Of a stretch of 64,000 nt of DNA, positions 46,931 to 55,958 are shown piece after piece. This DNA is from Pararhizobium qamdonense (GTDB taxonomy: Bacteria; Pseudomonadota; Alphaproteobacteria; Rhizobiales; Rhizobiaceae). Position 1 is the first letter of the stretch. Each line of letters begins with the position of its first letter. The notes beneath the pieces were generated by a model. It was not told the origin of the DNA. It did no database searches and worked only from the letters and a program-made list of their open reading frames with translations. The stretch spans positions 682,001-746,000 of the forward strand of contig NZ_CP119567.1 of assembly GCF_029277445.1 (NCBI RefSeq), written 5' to 3'. The position numbers and the translations under genes are program-made.

Positions 46931-48460
46931 TCATGCCGATCCCTCCACTTCGCCCTCAAATGTCTCCTCCGCATCGGTCCTCAGAAAGATAAAGACCACG
47001 ATGGCTGTGAGAAGGGTGATGCCGGTCAAGAGCAGCAGGAGATCGCTGAACGCCTGCGAATAGAGCGGCACCAGCGCCACGCGGTCCATACCCGGCATGG
47101 CGTTTGCGGCCATAGTGATGTCTCCGGCGGCGAGCCTTTGGGCGGCGGTGGCGATGGCGGCTAGTGGGGCGTTTGCGTCCAATCTGCCCGCGATCAGCAT
47201 GGACAGGATTGCGCCGACGACCGCGAGCGCCACGCCCTCGCCCGCCACTCTTGTGGTGCTGAAAATGCCGGTCGCCATGCCCGCGCGTTCCTTGGGCACG
47301 ACGCTGACGGCCAGTCCGTCCATCAAACCCCAGGGCAGGCTGATCCCGGTACCGATGGTCAGCATCGGCAGGGCGATCATCCCTAGCGGCGCACCGGCCG
47401 GGATCTGCGCCAGCCAGAACAGGCCGCCGGCCGAGATCAGCAGTCCTGTTCCACAGATCGTGGCCGGACGGAACCAGCGTGTCAGAAGCCCGGCCGCAAT
47501 GGGCAGGATCAGCAGCGGCGCCGAGAGCGCGATCATCAGCGTACCCGCCGCCATCTCGCGCAGGCCTTCGATGCCGATAAAGCGTCCAGGAAGCAGGATC
47601 AGCAATACGACGAAGCCATAGGCTGGCGCTGCCGCAAGCAGTTGAACGCCGACAAAGCGTGGATAGGCAAACAGCGAGAGGTCGAGCATCGGCCGGGAGA
47701 CCATCCGTTCGATCGCCACGAATATGACGAGGAGGAGCGACGCGCCAGCCAGCAATGTCACGACCGTAAAATCGCCCCATCCGCGCTCCGGCGCCAGCAG
47801 AATGCCGTAGGTGAAGAGGCCAAGCGCCGCAGTAAAGCTGAGCGCTCCGCCCCAGTCGAGCCCGCGAGACGCCGGGTCCCGGCTTTCCTTCAACGCGTGC
47901 CAACCGAGAGCAAAGGCGAGAACGGCAAAGACCACCACCGCCAGGAAAATGCTGCGCCAGCCGAACATTTCGATCATCAGACCCGAAGCGACCGGGCCGA
48001 GCGACAGGCCGACGCCAAAGCTGGTGCCGACAATGCTGAAGGCGCGAAGCCGCTCCTCGCCGTCAAACTCTTGCGCCAGTGCTGCCATGCCACCGGAAAA
48101 CGCTGCCGCTGCGGCAAACCCTTGCGCCGCCCGCAACAGGTCGAAGATAACAATATCCGGCGCAAAGACCAGCGCCAGCGAGAAGACTGCAAAGGAGCCA
48201 ACCCCTGTCAGGAAAATCTGCTTACGGCCATAGCTATCCGCCAGCGCGCCGGCCGCCATCAGGGTCGAGCCGAAGGTCAGCATGAAGGCGTTCGTCACCC
48301 AGGCAATTGCAACCGGACTACCGCCCAGCGCCCGGCCGATAGACGGCAGTGCGACGGCTGTACCGGTGAATGTGAGCGGCATGGCAGCGGCAGCAAGACA
48401 CACCGCAAGCAGAGCCAGCCATTTCGTGGTTGTGCCTGATGATTTCGAATGGGAGGGCAT
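46931..48460 (-). CDS. MFS drug-efflux type transporter, 14-helix (DHA2)
   Basis: Major facilitator superfamily proton antiporter of 509 residues with about 14 hydrophobic helices, the EmrB/QacA layout. MFS motif A appears as GALADSYGRKQIFLTG, and the N-terminal helix motif is PLTFTGTAVALPSIGRALGGSP. Its targets cannot be read from sequence. The ATG at 48460 has GAGGA 6 nt upstream. It is transcribed divergently from the LysR gene at 48593, which probably regulates it, across a 132-nt shared control region. Confidence 0.9.
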   Translation of the reverse strand: MPSHSKSSGTTTKWLALLAVCLAAAAMPLTFTGTAVALPSIGRALGGSPVAIAWVTNAFMLTFGSTLMAAGALADSYGRKQIFLTGVGSFAVFSLALVFAPDIVIFDLLRAAQGFAAAAAFSGGMAALAQEFDGEERLRAFSIVGTSFGVGLSLGPVASGLMIEMFGWRSIFLAVVVFAVLAFALGWHALKESRDPASRGLDWGGALSFTAALGLFTYGILLAPERGWGDFTVVTLLAGASLLLVIFVAIERMVSRPMLDLSLFAYPRFVGVQLLAAAPAYGFVVLLILLPGRFIGIEGLREMAAGTLMIALSAPLLILPIAAGLLTRWFRPATICGTGLLISAGGLFWLAQIPAGAPLGMIALPMLTIGTGISLPWGLMDGLAVSVVPKERAGMATGIFSTTRVAGEGVALAVVGAILSMLIAGRLDANAPLAAIATAAQRLAAGDITMAANAMPGMDRVALVPLYSQAFSDLLLLLTGITLLTAIVVFIFLRTDAEETFEGEVEGSA

Positions 48461-48530
48461 AAACGTTCCTCAAGCTGGAGAATGCTGCGGCAAACGCAGC
48501 CTGTTTCCAACTCAGAATAAACGTGCTTGA

Positions 48531-48544
48531 ATATTCGAAAATAT
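48531..48544. promoter_or_regulatory. Candidate LysR-type operator between MFS and lysR genes
   Basis: ATATT-cgaa-AATAT is a short AT-rich inverted repeat in the divergent gap. It lies 71 nt upstream of the MFS start and 49 nt upstream of the lysR start. LysR regulators favour such AT-rich dyads near divergent promoters. Support is positional. Confidence 0.4.
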
Positions 48545-48592
48545 CGCCTCAGCTCCGTTCATAACGGAACAAAACGCTTGAATAGGATTGAG

Positions 48593-49516
48593 ATGGACCG
48601 CCTGACCGGACTGATGGCCTTTGTCAGAACGGCCGATCTCGGCAGCTTCGTTGCTGCCGGTCGTGTCCTTGGCCTCTCACCCTCCGCCGTCGGCAAGGCC
48701 GTCACACGGCTGGAAAGTCAGCTCGGTGTGCGGCTCTTCCAGCGCTCGACACGCAGCCTGCGCCTGACGGAGGAAGGCCGGGCGTTTCATGAGCGATGCC
48801 GTCACATCCTCGATGATCTCGACGATGCCCAGGAGACATTGCTGAGAACAAAGGAAACCCCGCGCGGGCGCATCAAGGTCAGTGCGCCGATCGTCGCCTA
48901 CCATCTGCTCTTGCCGGTGCTTGCCGAATTCCTGTCGCTCTATCCGGATATCGAGCTCGATCTGGATTTCTCCGACCGCATCGTCGATCTCATCGATGAA
49001 GGCGTCGATGTCGCCATCCGCAGCGGCCAATTGCCCGACAGCCGTATCATGGTCCGCGCACTGCGGCCGTTCCAATTGCTCCTTTGCGCATCCCCTGCCT
49101 ATCTGGAGAGGCAGGGGACGCCCAAATGTCCGCGTGACCTTTCCACGCATGCCGGCATCGGCTTTCGATTTCCCAATAGCGGCAAGGTTCAGGATTGGCC
49201 GCTCAAACTTCCAGCGGCGGAGCCGGAGGTCCGGATCCGCCATATCCTGACCTGCAACAATATGGAGGCCCTGCGCGGCGCCGTGCTCCTTGGTCTCGGC
49301 ATCGGCTGCATGCCGGATTTCCTGGCTGCAGCCTCGCTGAGGACCGGAGACCTTGTACCGTTGCTGGTCGATCACCTCGATGCTCCCGGCCAGTTCAACC
49401 TGATCTGGCCATCGAGCCGGCATCTTTCACCAAAGGTGCGCGTATTCGTTGATTTTATCAGCAAACGGCTGTTTTCCAGCGAATGTCAGTTGCCGCCGGT
49501 GCCGCCAAATCCCTGA
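48593..49516 (+). CDS. LysR-family transcriptional regulator
   Basis: A 307-residue regulator. The N-terminal winged helix-turn-helix (GSFVAAGRVLGLSPSAVGKAVTRLESQLGVRLFQRSTRSLRLT) is followed by the LysR co-inducer domain starting near RGRIKVSAPIVAYHLLLP. The ATG at 48593 has AGGA 5 nt upstream; the open frame starts 22 codons earlier without a ribosome site. Divergent from the DHA2-type transporter gene, its likely target. The next gene is a paralogous LysR in convergent orientation (22-nt gap). Confidence 0.92.
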   Translation: MDRLTGLMAFVRTADLGSFVAAGRVLGLSPSAVGKAVTRLESQLGVRLFQRSTRSLRLTEEGRAFHERCRHILDDLDDAQETLLRTKETPRGRIKVSAPIVAYHLLLPVLAEFLSLYPDIELDLDFSDRIVDLIDEGVDVAIRSGQLPDSRIMVRALRPFQLLLCASPAYLERQGTPKCPRDLSTHAGIGFRFPNSGKVQDWPLKLPAAEPEVRIRHILTCNNMEALRGAVLLGLGIGCMPDFLAAASLRTGDLVPLLVDHLDAPGQFNLIWPSSRHLSPKVRVFVDFISKRLFSSECQLPPVPPNP

Positions 49517-49538
49517 GCCATCATACGCGGCTGCACGC

Positions 49539-50435
49539 TTACCCGTTTGGCCCGCGCAAAAGGTTGTCAGCCATGAAGGACACGAAGGCGGACACCTTCG
49601 GCGACGGATGCCGGCTTGCCGGCCACAGAATGTGAAAGGCGCCGACTTCCTGAAGATGATCTTCGAGCACGCTGACGAGCGTGCCGCGCCGGAGCTGGTC
49701 TGAGATCGCAAACTGCGGCAGGCAGGCAAGCCCAAAGCCTTCCTCTGCCAGACAGATCTGTGGCTCGATCGTGCTTGCCACCGACGTCACCGGAAGAACA
49801 AGTTCAAAACCCGCACCGTCCGACAGGAACGGCCAGCGCTCCAGCTTGCCGGTCGAGGGATATTTGTGATGGAGACAGGCGTGACGGAGCAGATCGTCAG
49901 GCGTCGATGGCACGCCATGTGCAGCGAGATAATCGGGCGAGCCGACGATACGGTGGGCAAAGCCACCGGCCCGGCGCATCATCAATCGTGAGTCCCTGGC
50001 TTCACCGGTCCGGACCACGGCGTCGAAACCTTCATCGATCACATCAACCACGCGGTCTGTGAAATCGAGGTCCAGCTCAATCTCCGGATAGGCGCGCATG
50101 AAGGCCATGACCGCAGGCATCATCAGCATGCCGATCAGCGGCAAACTGACGCGCAGGCGGCCTCGGGGCGCCTCACGGAGCTGCGACAGTTCCAGTTCAG
50201 CGGCCTCGATCTCGCTGAATATGCGCCTGCACCGGTCAAGGAAAAGCGACCCCTCGGAGGTCAGCATCAATGAGCGCGTAGAGCGATGAAACAGGCGAAC
50301 GGCAAGCCGCTCTTCCAGCCGCGCAACCGCTTTGCCGATGGCCGAACTTGAAACGCCAAGCCTTGCGGCGGCCCTCGAAAAGCTGCCGGCATCAGCCGTC
50401 TGGACGAACGCATTCAATGCGCCAAGATGTTCCAT
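49539..50435 (-). CDS. LysR-family transcriptional regulator
   Basis: A 298-residue paralogue of the neighbouring regulator, about half identical by eye in the first 150 residues (AIGKAVARLEERLAVRLFHRSTRSL and RGRLRVSLPLIGMLMMP). Helix-turn-helix at about 18-60 and a co-inducer domain from about 93. Transcribed divergently from the MFS gene at 50526 across 90 nt, so that transporter and the hydrolase behind it are the likely targets. It converges with the other lysR gene. Confidence 0.92.
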   Translation of the reverse strand: MEHLGALNAFVQTADAGSFSRAAARLGVSSSAIGKAVARLEERLAVRLFHRSTRSLMLTSEGSLFLDRCRRIFSEIEAAELELSQLREAPRGRLRVSLPLIGMLMMPAVMAFMRAYPEIELDLDFTDRVVDVIDEGFDAVVRTGEARDSRLMMRRAGGFAHRIVGSPDYLAAHGVPSTPDDLLRHACLHHKYPSTGKLERWPFLSDGAGFELVLPVTSVASTIEPQICLAEEGFGLACLPQFAISDQLRRGTLVSVLEDHLQEVGAFHILWPASRHPSPKVSAFVSFMADNLLRGPNG

Positions 50436-50525
50436 GAAGCAGTTCCCATTGCGGATATTGATGTCCGATATATTTGGAACTCTGGCATAGTTCTCCTGTC
50501 AAGGCGACCCTCTTACAGTGGCGTC

Positions 50526-51734
50526 ATGACAAACGCACCCACATTTACCCCCTCCACCAAAGACGCTGCGCAGCCCGGCCGCTTGCCACTCTCCGGGCTG
50601 CTTGCCCTTGCCATGGCCGGCTTCATCACCATTCTCACCGAGGCCTTGCCTGCAGGCCTGCTGCCGCAAATCGGCGCCGGCCTTGGCGTATCGGATGCGC
50701 TGGCCGGCCAGATGGTCACAATCTACGCGATGGGTTCGCTGATCGCCGCAATCCCGCTGACGGCGGCAACGCAAGGCCTGCGGCGGCGTCCGCTGCTTCT
50801 GGCCGCCATCGCCGGTTTTGCCATCGCCAATACGGTGACAACGCTTTCCCCCACTTACGCGCTAACCATGGCCGCGCGCTTCTGTGCCGGTATTTCCGCT
50901 GGGCTGCTCTGGGCGCTGCTTGCCGGTTATGCGGCACGCATGGTGCCGGAGGCGTTGAAAGGACGGGCCATCGCCGTGGCGATGGTGGGCACGCCGCTCG
51001 CGCTGTCGCTCGGAATCCCGGCTGGCACGTTCCTCGGATCTTTGATTGGCTGGCGTGCCTGTTTCGGCCTCATCAGCGGCTTAACGCTGGTGTTGATTGT
51101 CTGGGTTCTGGCGAAAGTGCCCGATTTTGAAGGACAGCCGACGAACCGCCGCTACCGGCTTGGTACGGTGTTTACTTTGCCCGGGGTTCGTCCGGTCCTG
51201 TTCGTCACGCTGACCTTCGTCCTCGCACATAACATCCTCTACACGTATATCGCGCCGTTTCTGCAAGAGGCGGGCATGGCCGCGCGGGCTGATCTGGCCC
51301 TTCTGGTCTTCGGCATCACCGCGTTGGTGAGCATCTGGATCGTCGGTATCCTGATTGACCGGCGGCTGCGCACACTCTCGCACGGAAGCATTGCCCTGTT
51401 CGCGCTCTCCGCGCTGGCGCTTGGGCTATGGGGCCGGGACGCGGCGGTGGTCTATGGTGCAATTGCAGTTTGGGGCCTCGCCTTCGGCGGCACGGCTACG
51501 CTGTTTCAGACTGCCCTTTCAAATGCGGCAGGCGATGCTGCCGATGTCGCCCAATCCATGCTGGTCACCGCCTGGAACTTGGCTATTGCTGGCGGCGGCG
51601 TTGCCGGTGGTTTGATCCTGCAGCAGAACGGCGTGGCAGGCTTCGCCCCCGCTCTCCTTGTTCTTCTCATCCCGGCCTTCATCACCGCTTTTTGCGCCCG
51701 CCATCACGCCTTTCCGCCGGCTCCACATCCCTGA
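50526..51734 (+). CDS. MFS transporter, 12-helix (DHA1/arabinose-efflux type)
   Basis: A 402-residue exporter of the AraJ/YdhP-like MFS branch. After a polar N-terminus comes GFITILTEALPAGLLPQIGAGLGVSDALAGQ, the usual first-helix pattern of this branch, then motif A-like TQGLRRRPLLLAAI and twelve hydrophobic segments. The ATG at 50526 gives the normal N-terminus; the 33 codons before it run into the divergent promoter region. Ribosome site is weak. The serine hydrolase gene follows after 15 nt, suggesting an operon controlled by the divergent LysR. Confidence 0.9.
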   Translation: MTNAPTFTPSTKDAAQPGRLPLSGLLALAMAGFITILTEALPAGLLPQIGAGLGVSDALAGQMVTIYAMGSLIAAIPLTAATQGLRRRPLLLAAIAGFAIANTVTTLSPTYALTMAARFCAGISAGLLWALLAGYAARMVPEALKGRAIAVAMVGTPLALSLGIPAGTFLGSLIGWRACFGLISGLTLVLIVWVLAKVPDFEGQPTNRRYRLGTVFTLPGVRPVLFVTLTFVLAHNILYTYIAPFLQEAGMAARADLALLVFGITALVSIWIVGILIDRRLRTLSHGSIALFALSALALGLWGRDAAVVYGAIAVWGLAFGGTATLFQTALSNAAGDAADVAQSMLVTAWNLAIAGGGVAGGLILQQNGVAGFAPALLVLLIPAFITAFCARHHAFPPAPHP

Positions 51735-51749
51735 AGCATAGGAACTCTC

Positions 51750-52916
51750 ATGAAATCCTCCCATTCTGCGATCGTCTCGCGCTTAGACGCGGTGATCGAT
51801 GGTGCAATTGCGGCCGAACGCATCGTCGGTGCTGTCGTCCTCGTCGCGCGCGATGGCGAAACAATATACAGCCGTGCAGCCGGGCTTGCAGACCGGGAGG
51901 CTGGCATTGCAATGCGCGCGGATGCAATCTTCCGGTTGGCCTCCGTCTCCAAGCTCTTCACCGCGACCGCTGCCCTTTCTCTGGTCAGCCGGGGCGAACT
52001 CGATCTCGACCGCCCGATCACCGAATGGTTGCCAGCGTTTGCTCCAACTTTTCAGGGAGAGCCCGCTATCGTCACTCTGCGTCAGTTGCTCAGTCACAGC
52101 GCGGGGCTAAGTTATGGCTTCTTTGAGCCGGAAGGTGGGCCACTCGCGCAGGCCGGTGTATCCGATGGCATGGACCGCTCCGACCTGACCCTTTTCGACA
52201 ACATCCAACGGATTGCCCGCGTCCCCCTCATCTTTGCACCGGGATCGGCTTTCCGCTATTCATTGGGGATAGATGTTGCCGGCGCGGTTATCGAGGCGGC
52301 CACGGGGCTTGCCCTACCGGCGGCTATTTGCAAACTGGTCACGGGGCCGCTCGGCCTTGCCGATACCGGCTTTGCGCTTTCGGATCGGTCCAGGCTCACC
52401 GCAGCTTATGCGGATGATACGCCGCAGCCGCGCCGGATGCGTGAACCGGATTGCCTACCATTTCTGCCGGGCATGGCCGGCGTCATCATGGACCCATCGC
52501 GCGTATTCGATACGGAGGCTTTTCCCTCCGGTGGCGCCGGCATGGCCGGCACAGCGTCCGAGGTTTTGCGGCTGCTCAACGTTCTGCGTCAGGGCGGCGG
52601 CGATATAATGGCGGCCGGCCTTGCCGCCGAGATGGCCCGCGACCAGATTGCCGGCATCGAGATAGAGGGCTCTCCCGGCTGGGGCTACGGTCTCGGCTTC
52701 TCTGTGCTGCGCGACAATAAGCACGCCGGTGTGGCGGAACCTGCCGGCACCTGGCGCTGGGGTGGCGCCTATGGGCATGGCTGGTTCACAGACCCGCACA
52801 ATGAACTGACCGTTGTGGCTCTGACCAACACCGCATTCGAAGGCATGTCCGGCGCCGGCCGTTTCTCAGCCGATCTCAGTCGCGCCATCTATGCAGACAT
52901 GGCAAAGCCATCGTAG
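51750..52916 (+). CDS. Serine hydrolase of the class C beta-lactamase/esterase family
   Basis: A 388-residue protein of the beta-lactamase superfamily (PF00144). The SxxK nucleophile motif is Ser65-Val-Ser-Lys68 in FRLASVSKLFTA, and HSAGLSYGF is also conserved. The second motif region reads FRYSLGIDVAG, where the Tyr is kept but the usual Asn of YxN is not, pointing to an esterase or peptidase instead of a true beta-lactamase. The C-terminal third has GYGLGFSVL and WGGAYGHGWFTDP in place of KTG. No signal peptide, so cytoplasmic. AGGA lies 6 nt before the ATG. It follows the MFS gene by 15 nt. Confidence 0.86.
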   Translation: MKSSHSAIVSRLDAVIDGAIAAERIVGAVVLVARDGETIYSRAAGLADREAGIAMRADAIFRLASVSKLFTATAALSLVSRGELDLDRPITEWLPAFAPTFQGEPAIVTLRQLLSHSAGLSYGFFEPEGGPLAQAGVSDGMDRSDLTLFDNIQRIARVPLIFAPGSAFRYSLGIDVAGAVIEAATGLALPAAICKLVTGPLGLADTGFALSDRSRLTAAYADDTPQPRRMREPDCLPFLPGMAGVIMDPSRVFDTEAFPSGGAGMAGTASEVLRLLNVLRQGGGDIMAAGLAAEMARDQIAGIEIEGSPGWGYGLGFSVLRDNKHAGVAEPAGTWRWGGAYGHGWFTDPHNELTVVALTNTAFEGMSGAGRFSADLSRAIYADMAKPS

Positions 52917-53015
52917 CGGGACATGTGATCGCCATGCCCTATCCTTGAGCCATCACGTACGTCTCGGCACAAAATCCAAATTCAATACCGCTGAGGACCC
53001 AAGCCTTGACTACAG

Positions 53016-53055
53016 TGTCACTAAGTGCCAAAAACCAAAATGGCACTTAGTGACA
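53016..53055. promoter_or_regulatory. Twin operator upstream of tetR (perfect 15-bp inverted repeat)
   Basis: TGTCACTAAGTGCCA at 53016-53030 and its exact complement at 53041-53055 surround a 10-nt A-rich spacer. Each arm contains its own palindrome CACTWAGTG, so there are two operator-like sites with centres 25 bp apart. The second ends 10 nt before the tetR start codon. This is a strong candidate for TetR autoregulation. Confidence 0.8.
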
Positions 53056-53065
53056 GGAGCGGGCC

Positions 53066-53683
53066 ATGGAACGGTCAAAAATAGAACAGGGACGTCTGGC
53101 GGTGGCGCGGCATGCGGCTGAGTTGTTTTGGAGAGATGGCGTCGAAAAGACGAGCGGCGACGCGATTGCGGCGGCCGCCGGTTTGTCGAAACGCACGGTC
53201 TGGCGGTATTTCCGTTCAAAGGAAGCCTGTATCGAACCGCTTTTCCTGGTGACCGGGCTGCGTTTTGTCGAGCTCCTGCGCGCATGGCCGCCTCAGCTTT
53301 CGATCGAAACCTATCTCCACGATACGCTCGGCTCGATGCTGAAATCGGAGCAGGAAATCCGCGACGGTGTTGCCGTGGCGCGCTTGATCTCCCTTTTGAA
53401 AAGCGAGCCGGCGATCCGGTCGGCCTATCTGATGGCGAGCGCGCAAGTCGAGGACGATTTCGTCGAAATCGTCGCCAAGCGGGCCGGACGCAGCGTCGAT
53501 GACTACGACGTCAAGCTCTGCGCGGCAGCGGCGATGGCAGCCGTCCGTGTCGTCGATGAGGACATCTGTACCGCCACGTTCGCACGCGGCCGTCACTTCG
53601 AACATTACGAAGTCTGCGACCAGCTCTCCGCTGCCATTCGCACCGCGGCCACGCTGCCGATCTGCGATCCGATCGGCGTTTAA
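53066..53683 (+). CDS. TetR-family transcriptional regulator
   Basis: A 205-residue repressor. The N-terminal DNA-binding domain is typical (AAELFWRDGVEKTSGDAIAAAAGLSKRTVWRYFRSKEA, about residues 16-52), followed by an all-helical ligand domain with several Cys in the C-terminal part. AGGAG is 6 nt upstream of the ATG. The prolyl oligopeptidase gene starts 40 nt after its stop on the same strand, so both are probably one transcript repressed at the twin operator. Confidence 0.92.
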   Translation: MERSKIEQGRLAVARHAAELFWRDGVEKTSGDAIAAAAGLSKRTVWRYFRSKEACIEPLFLVTGLRFVELLRAWPPQLSIETYLHDTLGSMLKSEQEIRDGVAVARLISLLKSEPAIRSAYLMASAQVEDDFVEIVAKRAGRSVDDYDVKLCAAAAMAAVRVVDEDICTATFARGRHFEHYEVCDQLSAAIRTAATLPICDPIGV

Positions 53684-53723
53684 ACGGCCGGCCCACCCTT
53701 TCTAGCCTTAAAAGGAATCCAAG

Positions 53724-55778
53724 ATGATCTATCCTGAAACCCGCCGCACCGATACGGCAGACACATATTTCGGCACTGTCGTGGCCGACCCGTATCGCTG
53801 GCTGGAAGGGGATGCGCGTCACCACGAGGATGTCGCCCAATGGGTTCGCGCGCAGGACGATCTGGCCCGATCGCATCTTGTCGGGCTCCCCAACCGCGAC
53901 CACTTCCGGCAACGTCTGGCAGCGCTTCTCGATCATGCACGCCTCACCGCACCCGAAAAACGCGATAACCATTATTTCTTTACCCGCAATCCAGGCCTTG
54001 ATGACCAGGAGGTACTGGTCATGCGGGAAGGCCTTGACGGCGCCGACCGCGTCCTGATCGATCCGAACACATGGTCTGATGATGGTGCTGCAGCGCTGGC
54101 GGAATGGGCGGTCAGTGAAGACGGGCGCTACGTCGCCTTTGCCACGCAAGAGGGCGGCTCGGATTGGCGCACCATCCGCGTCCTTGATGTCGAGACCGGC
54201 AAAATTCTGTCAGATGAGATCACCTGGGCACGCTTTACCGCAATTGCCTGGGCGCGGGATGGGTCCGGCTTTTTCTACTCCCGCTTTCCGCAGCCGCCGG
54301 CGGAAAACGCTTTTGAGGCGAAGGTCACCGACCACTCCATTCATTTCCATGCCCTTGGCACAGCACAAGAGAACGATCGGCTTGTTCACGCGACGCCGCA
54401 AGGTCAACTCCTCATACAGGCAATCAGCGTGACCCCTGACGGACGCTATGCCGTCATTACGTCGACGCCCGGAGCCGGTGGAAACGCCTTGTCGATCATC
54501 GACCTTCAGGACCCCGACTGGACCCCGCGCCCGATCATCAGGACCTTCGACCACAACTGGGGCGTGGTCGCCAATCAGGGCAGCCGGTTTCTGCTGGCGA
54601 CGAATGAAGGCGCCGAGCGCGGCAAGATCGTGACGTTCGATCTCGCCGCGATTGAATTCCACTTTGCCGACCTGATCAGCGAGCAGGAAAACGCGACGTT
54701 GAACGATGCCGCCCTCCTCGGCGGACGGCTGCTCTTGACCTTTATCGTCGATGCCAAATTCGAAATCCGCCGCTACCTGCTCGACGGCACACCCGACGGC
54801 ATGATCGGCCTTCCGGGCATCGGCACCGCCGGCGGCTTTCGCGGGCGTCCGGATGATGACGAAGCCTTTTTCGTCTTTACCGGCCATAATGCGCCGACAA
54901 CGATCTACCGCTATGATGTGGCAAGCCGCAACCTTACCGTCTGGGCAGAACCCAAGGTCGCGATCGATCTTAGCCGGATTGCCGTGGAGCAACGTTTCTA
55001 TCATTCCAAGGACGGCACGCGTATTCCGATGTTCATTGTGCGCCGCGCAGATATCGCGGCACCGGCGCCCACCATTTTGTACGGCTATGGCGGCTTCGGC
55101 ATCAGCATGGTCCCCTATTATTCGCCCGCCGTCCTGGCCTGGGTCGAGGCGGGCGGCACCTATGCGGTTGCAAACTTGCGCGGCGGCGGGGAATACGGCA
55201 AATCCTGGCACGATGCCGGGCGCCTTGCCCACAAGCAGAATGTCTTCGATGACTTCATCGCGGCGGCCGAATACCTGAAAAGCGAAGGCATCACCTCCGA
55301 AGATGGACTGGCGATCCAGGGTGAATCCAACGGCGGACTGCTGGTGGCCGCCGTTGTGAACCAGCGGCCGGATCTGTTTGCGGCGGCACTCGCCGGCGTG
55401 GGTGTCATGGATATGCTGCGCTTTGCCCGTTTTACCAACGGACAGTTCTGGATTGGGGATTATGGCGATCCGGAAAAGGAAGCCGATTTCCGCAACCTCC
55501 TGTCCTACTCCCCCTATCATACGATCCGCTCCGGGACGTCCTATCCGGCCATCCTGGTGACCACGGCCGACACCGACGACCGCGTCGTGCCCGCCCACAG
55601 CTTCAAATATATCGCAGCGCTGCAAGCCGCCGGTAACGGCGACCGGCCGCACATTCTGAGGGTCGATACGCGGGCCGGACACGGCGGCGGAAAGCCGATC
55701 GGCAAGGCTCTCGACGAGTTGGCCGATCTCTGGGCCTTTGCCGCGCATTGGACAGGTTTGAAACTGGCGGAAGATTGA
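53724..55778 (+). CDS. Prolyl oligopeptidase family serine peptidase (S9A)
   Basis: Cuts short peptides after proline; 684 residues, the normal length for the family. It starts with the usual propeller entry (ADPYRWLEGD). A seven-bladed propeller spans about 70-405, and a C-terminal alpha/beta hydrolase follows with Ser535 in GESNGGLL, Asp619 in TDDRVVP and His653 in AGHGGG. GYGGFGIS and NLRGGGEYGKSWHDAG are classic S9A blocks. No signal peptide, so it acts in the cytoplasm. AGGA is 7 nt upstream of the ATG. It follows the tetR gene. Confidence 0.94.
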   Translation: MIYPETRRTDTADTYFGTVVADPYRWLEGDARHHEDVAQWVRAQDDLARSHLVGLPNRDHFRQRLAALLDHARLTAPEKRDNHYFFTRNPGLDDQEVLVMREGLDGADRVLIDPNTWSDDGAAALAEWAVSEDGRYVAFATQEGGSDWRTIRVLDVETGKILSDEITWARFTAIAWARDGSGFFYSRFPQPPAENAFEAKVTDHSIHFHALGTAQENDRLVHATPQGQLLIQAISVTPDGRYAVITSTPGAGGNALSIIDLQDPDWTPRPIIRTFDHNWGVVANQGSRFLLATNEGAERGKIVTFDLAAIEFHFADLISEQENATLNDAALLGGRLLLTFIVDAKFEIRRYLLDGTPDGMIGLPGIGTAGGFRGRPDDDEAFFVFTGHNAPTTIYRYDVASRNLTVWAEPKVAIDLSRIAVEQRFYHSKDGTRIPMFIVRRADIAAPAPTILYGYGGFGISMVPYYSPAVLAWVEAGGTYAVANLRGGGEYGKSWHDAGRLAHKQNVFDDFIAAAEYLKSEGITSEDGLAIQGESNGGLLVAAVVNQRPDLFAAALAGVGVMDMLRFARFTNGQFWIGDYGDPEKEADFRNLLSYSPYHTIRSGTSYPAILVTTADTDDRVVPAHSFKYIAALQAAGNGDRPHILRVDTRAGHGGGKPIGKALDELADLWAFAAHWTGLKLAED

Positions 55779-55872
55779 CCGGCAGATCCCGTTTCCAAAC
55801 CGCCGAGCGTGATGTGCCGGTTCTCTTGGGGTCGAGATGCCCGGCAAGCTCAAGCATGATCGCTGAGGAGAT

Positions 55873-55932
55873 AACCCACCCGTCTGCTGCTGCCTTAATA
55901 CCGGGCTGCAACAGACGGGGCGGCGTTGGGTT
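55873..55932. terminator. Bidirectional stem-loop between convergent genes
   Basis: AACCCACCCGTCTG pairs with CAGACGGG plus TGGGTT, with a bulge of several bases on the right side. It lies between the oligopeptidase stop and the multicopper oxidase stop, which converge, and is followed by a short T run on the plus strand. It probably serves both genes. Confidence 0.55.
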
Positions 55933-55958
55933 TCTACTCAAGCGTGCCAATGAGCGCA

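Noticed and set aside
51750..52916. True AmpC beta-lactamase
   Set aside because: No signal peptide, and the YxN and KTG motifs are altered; esterase or peptidase is more likely.
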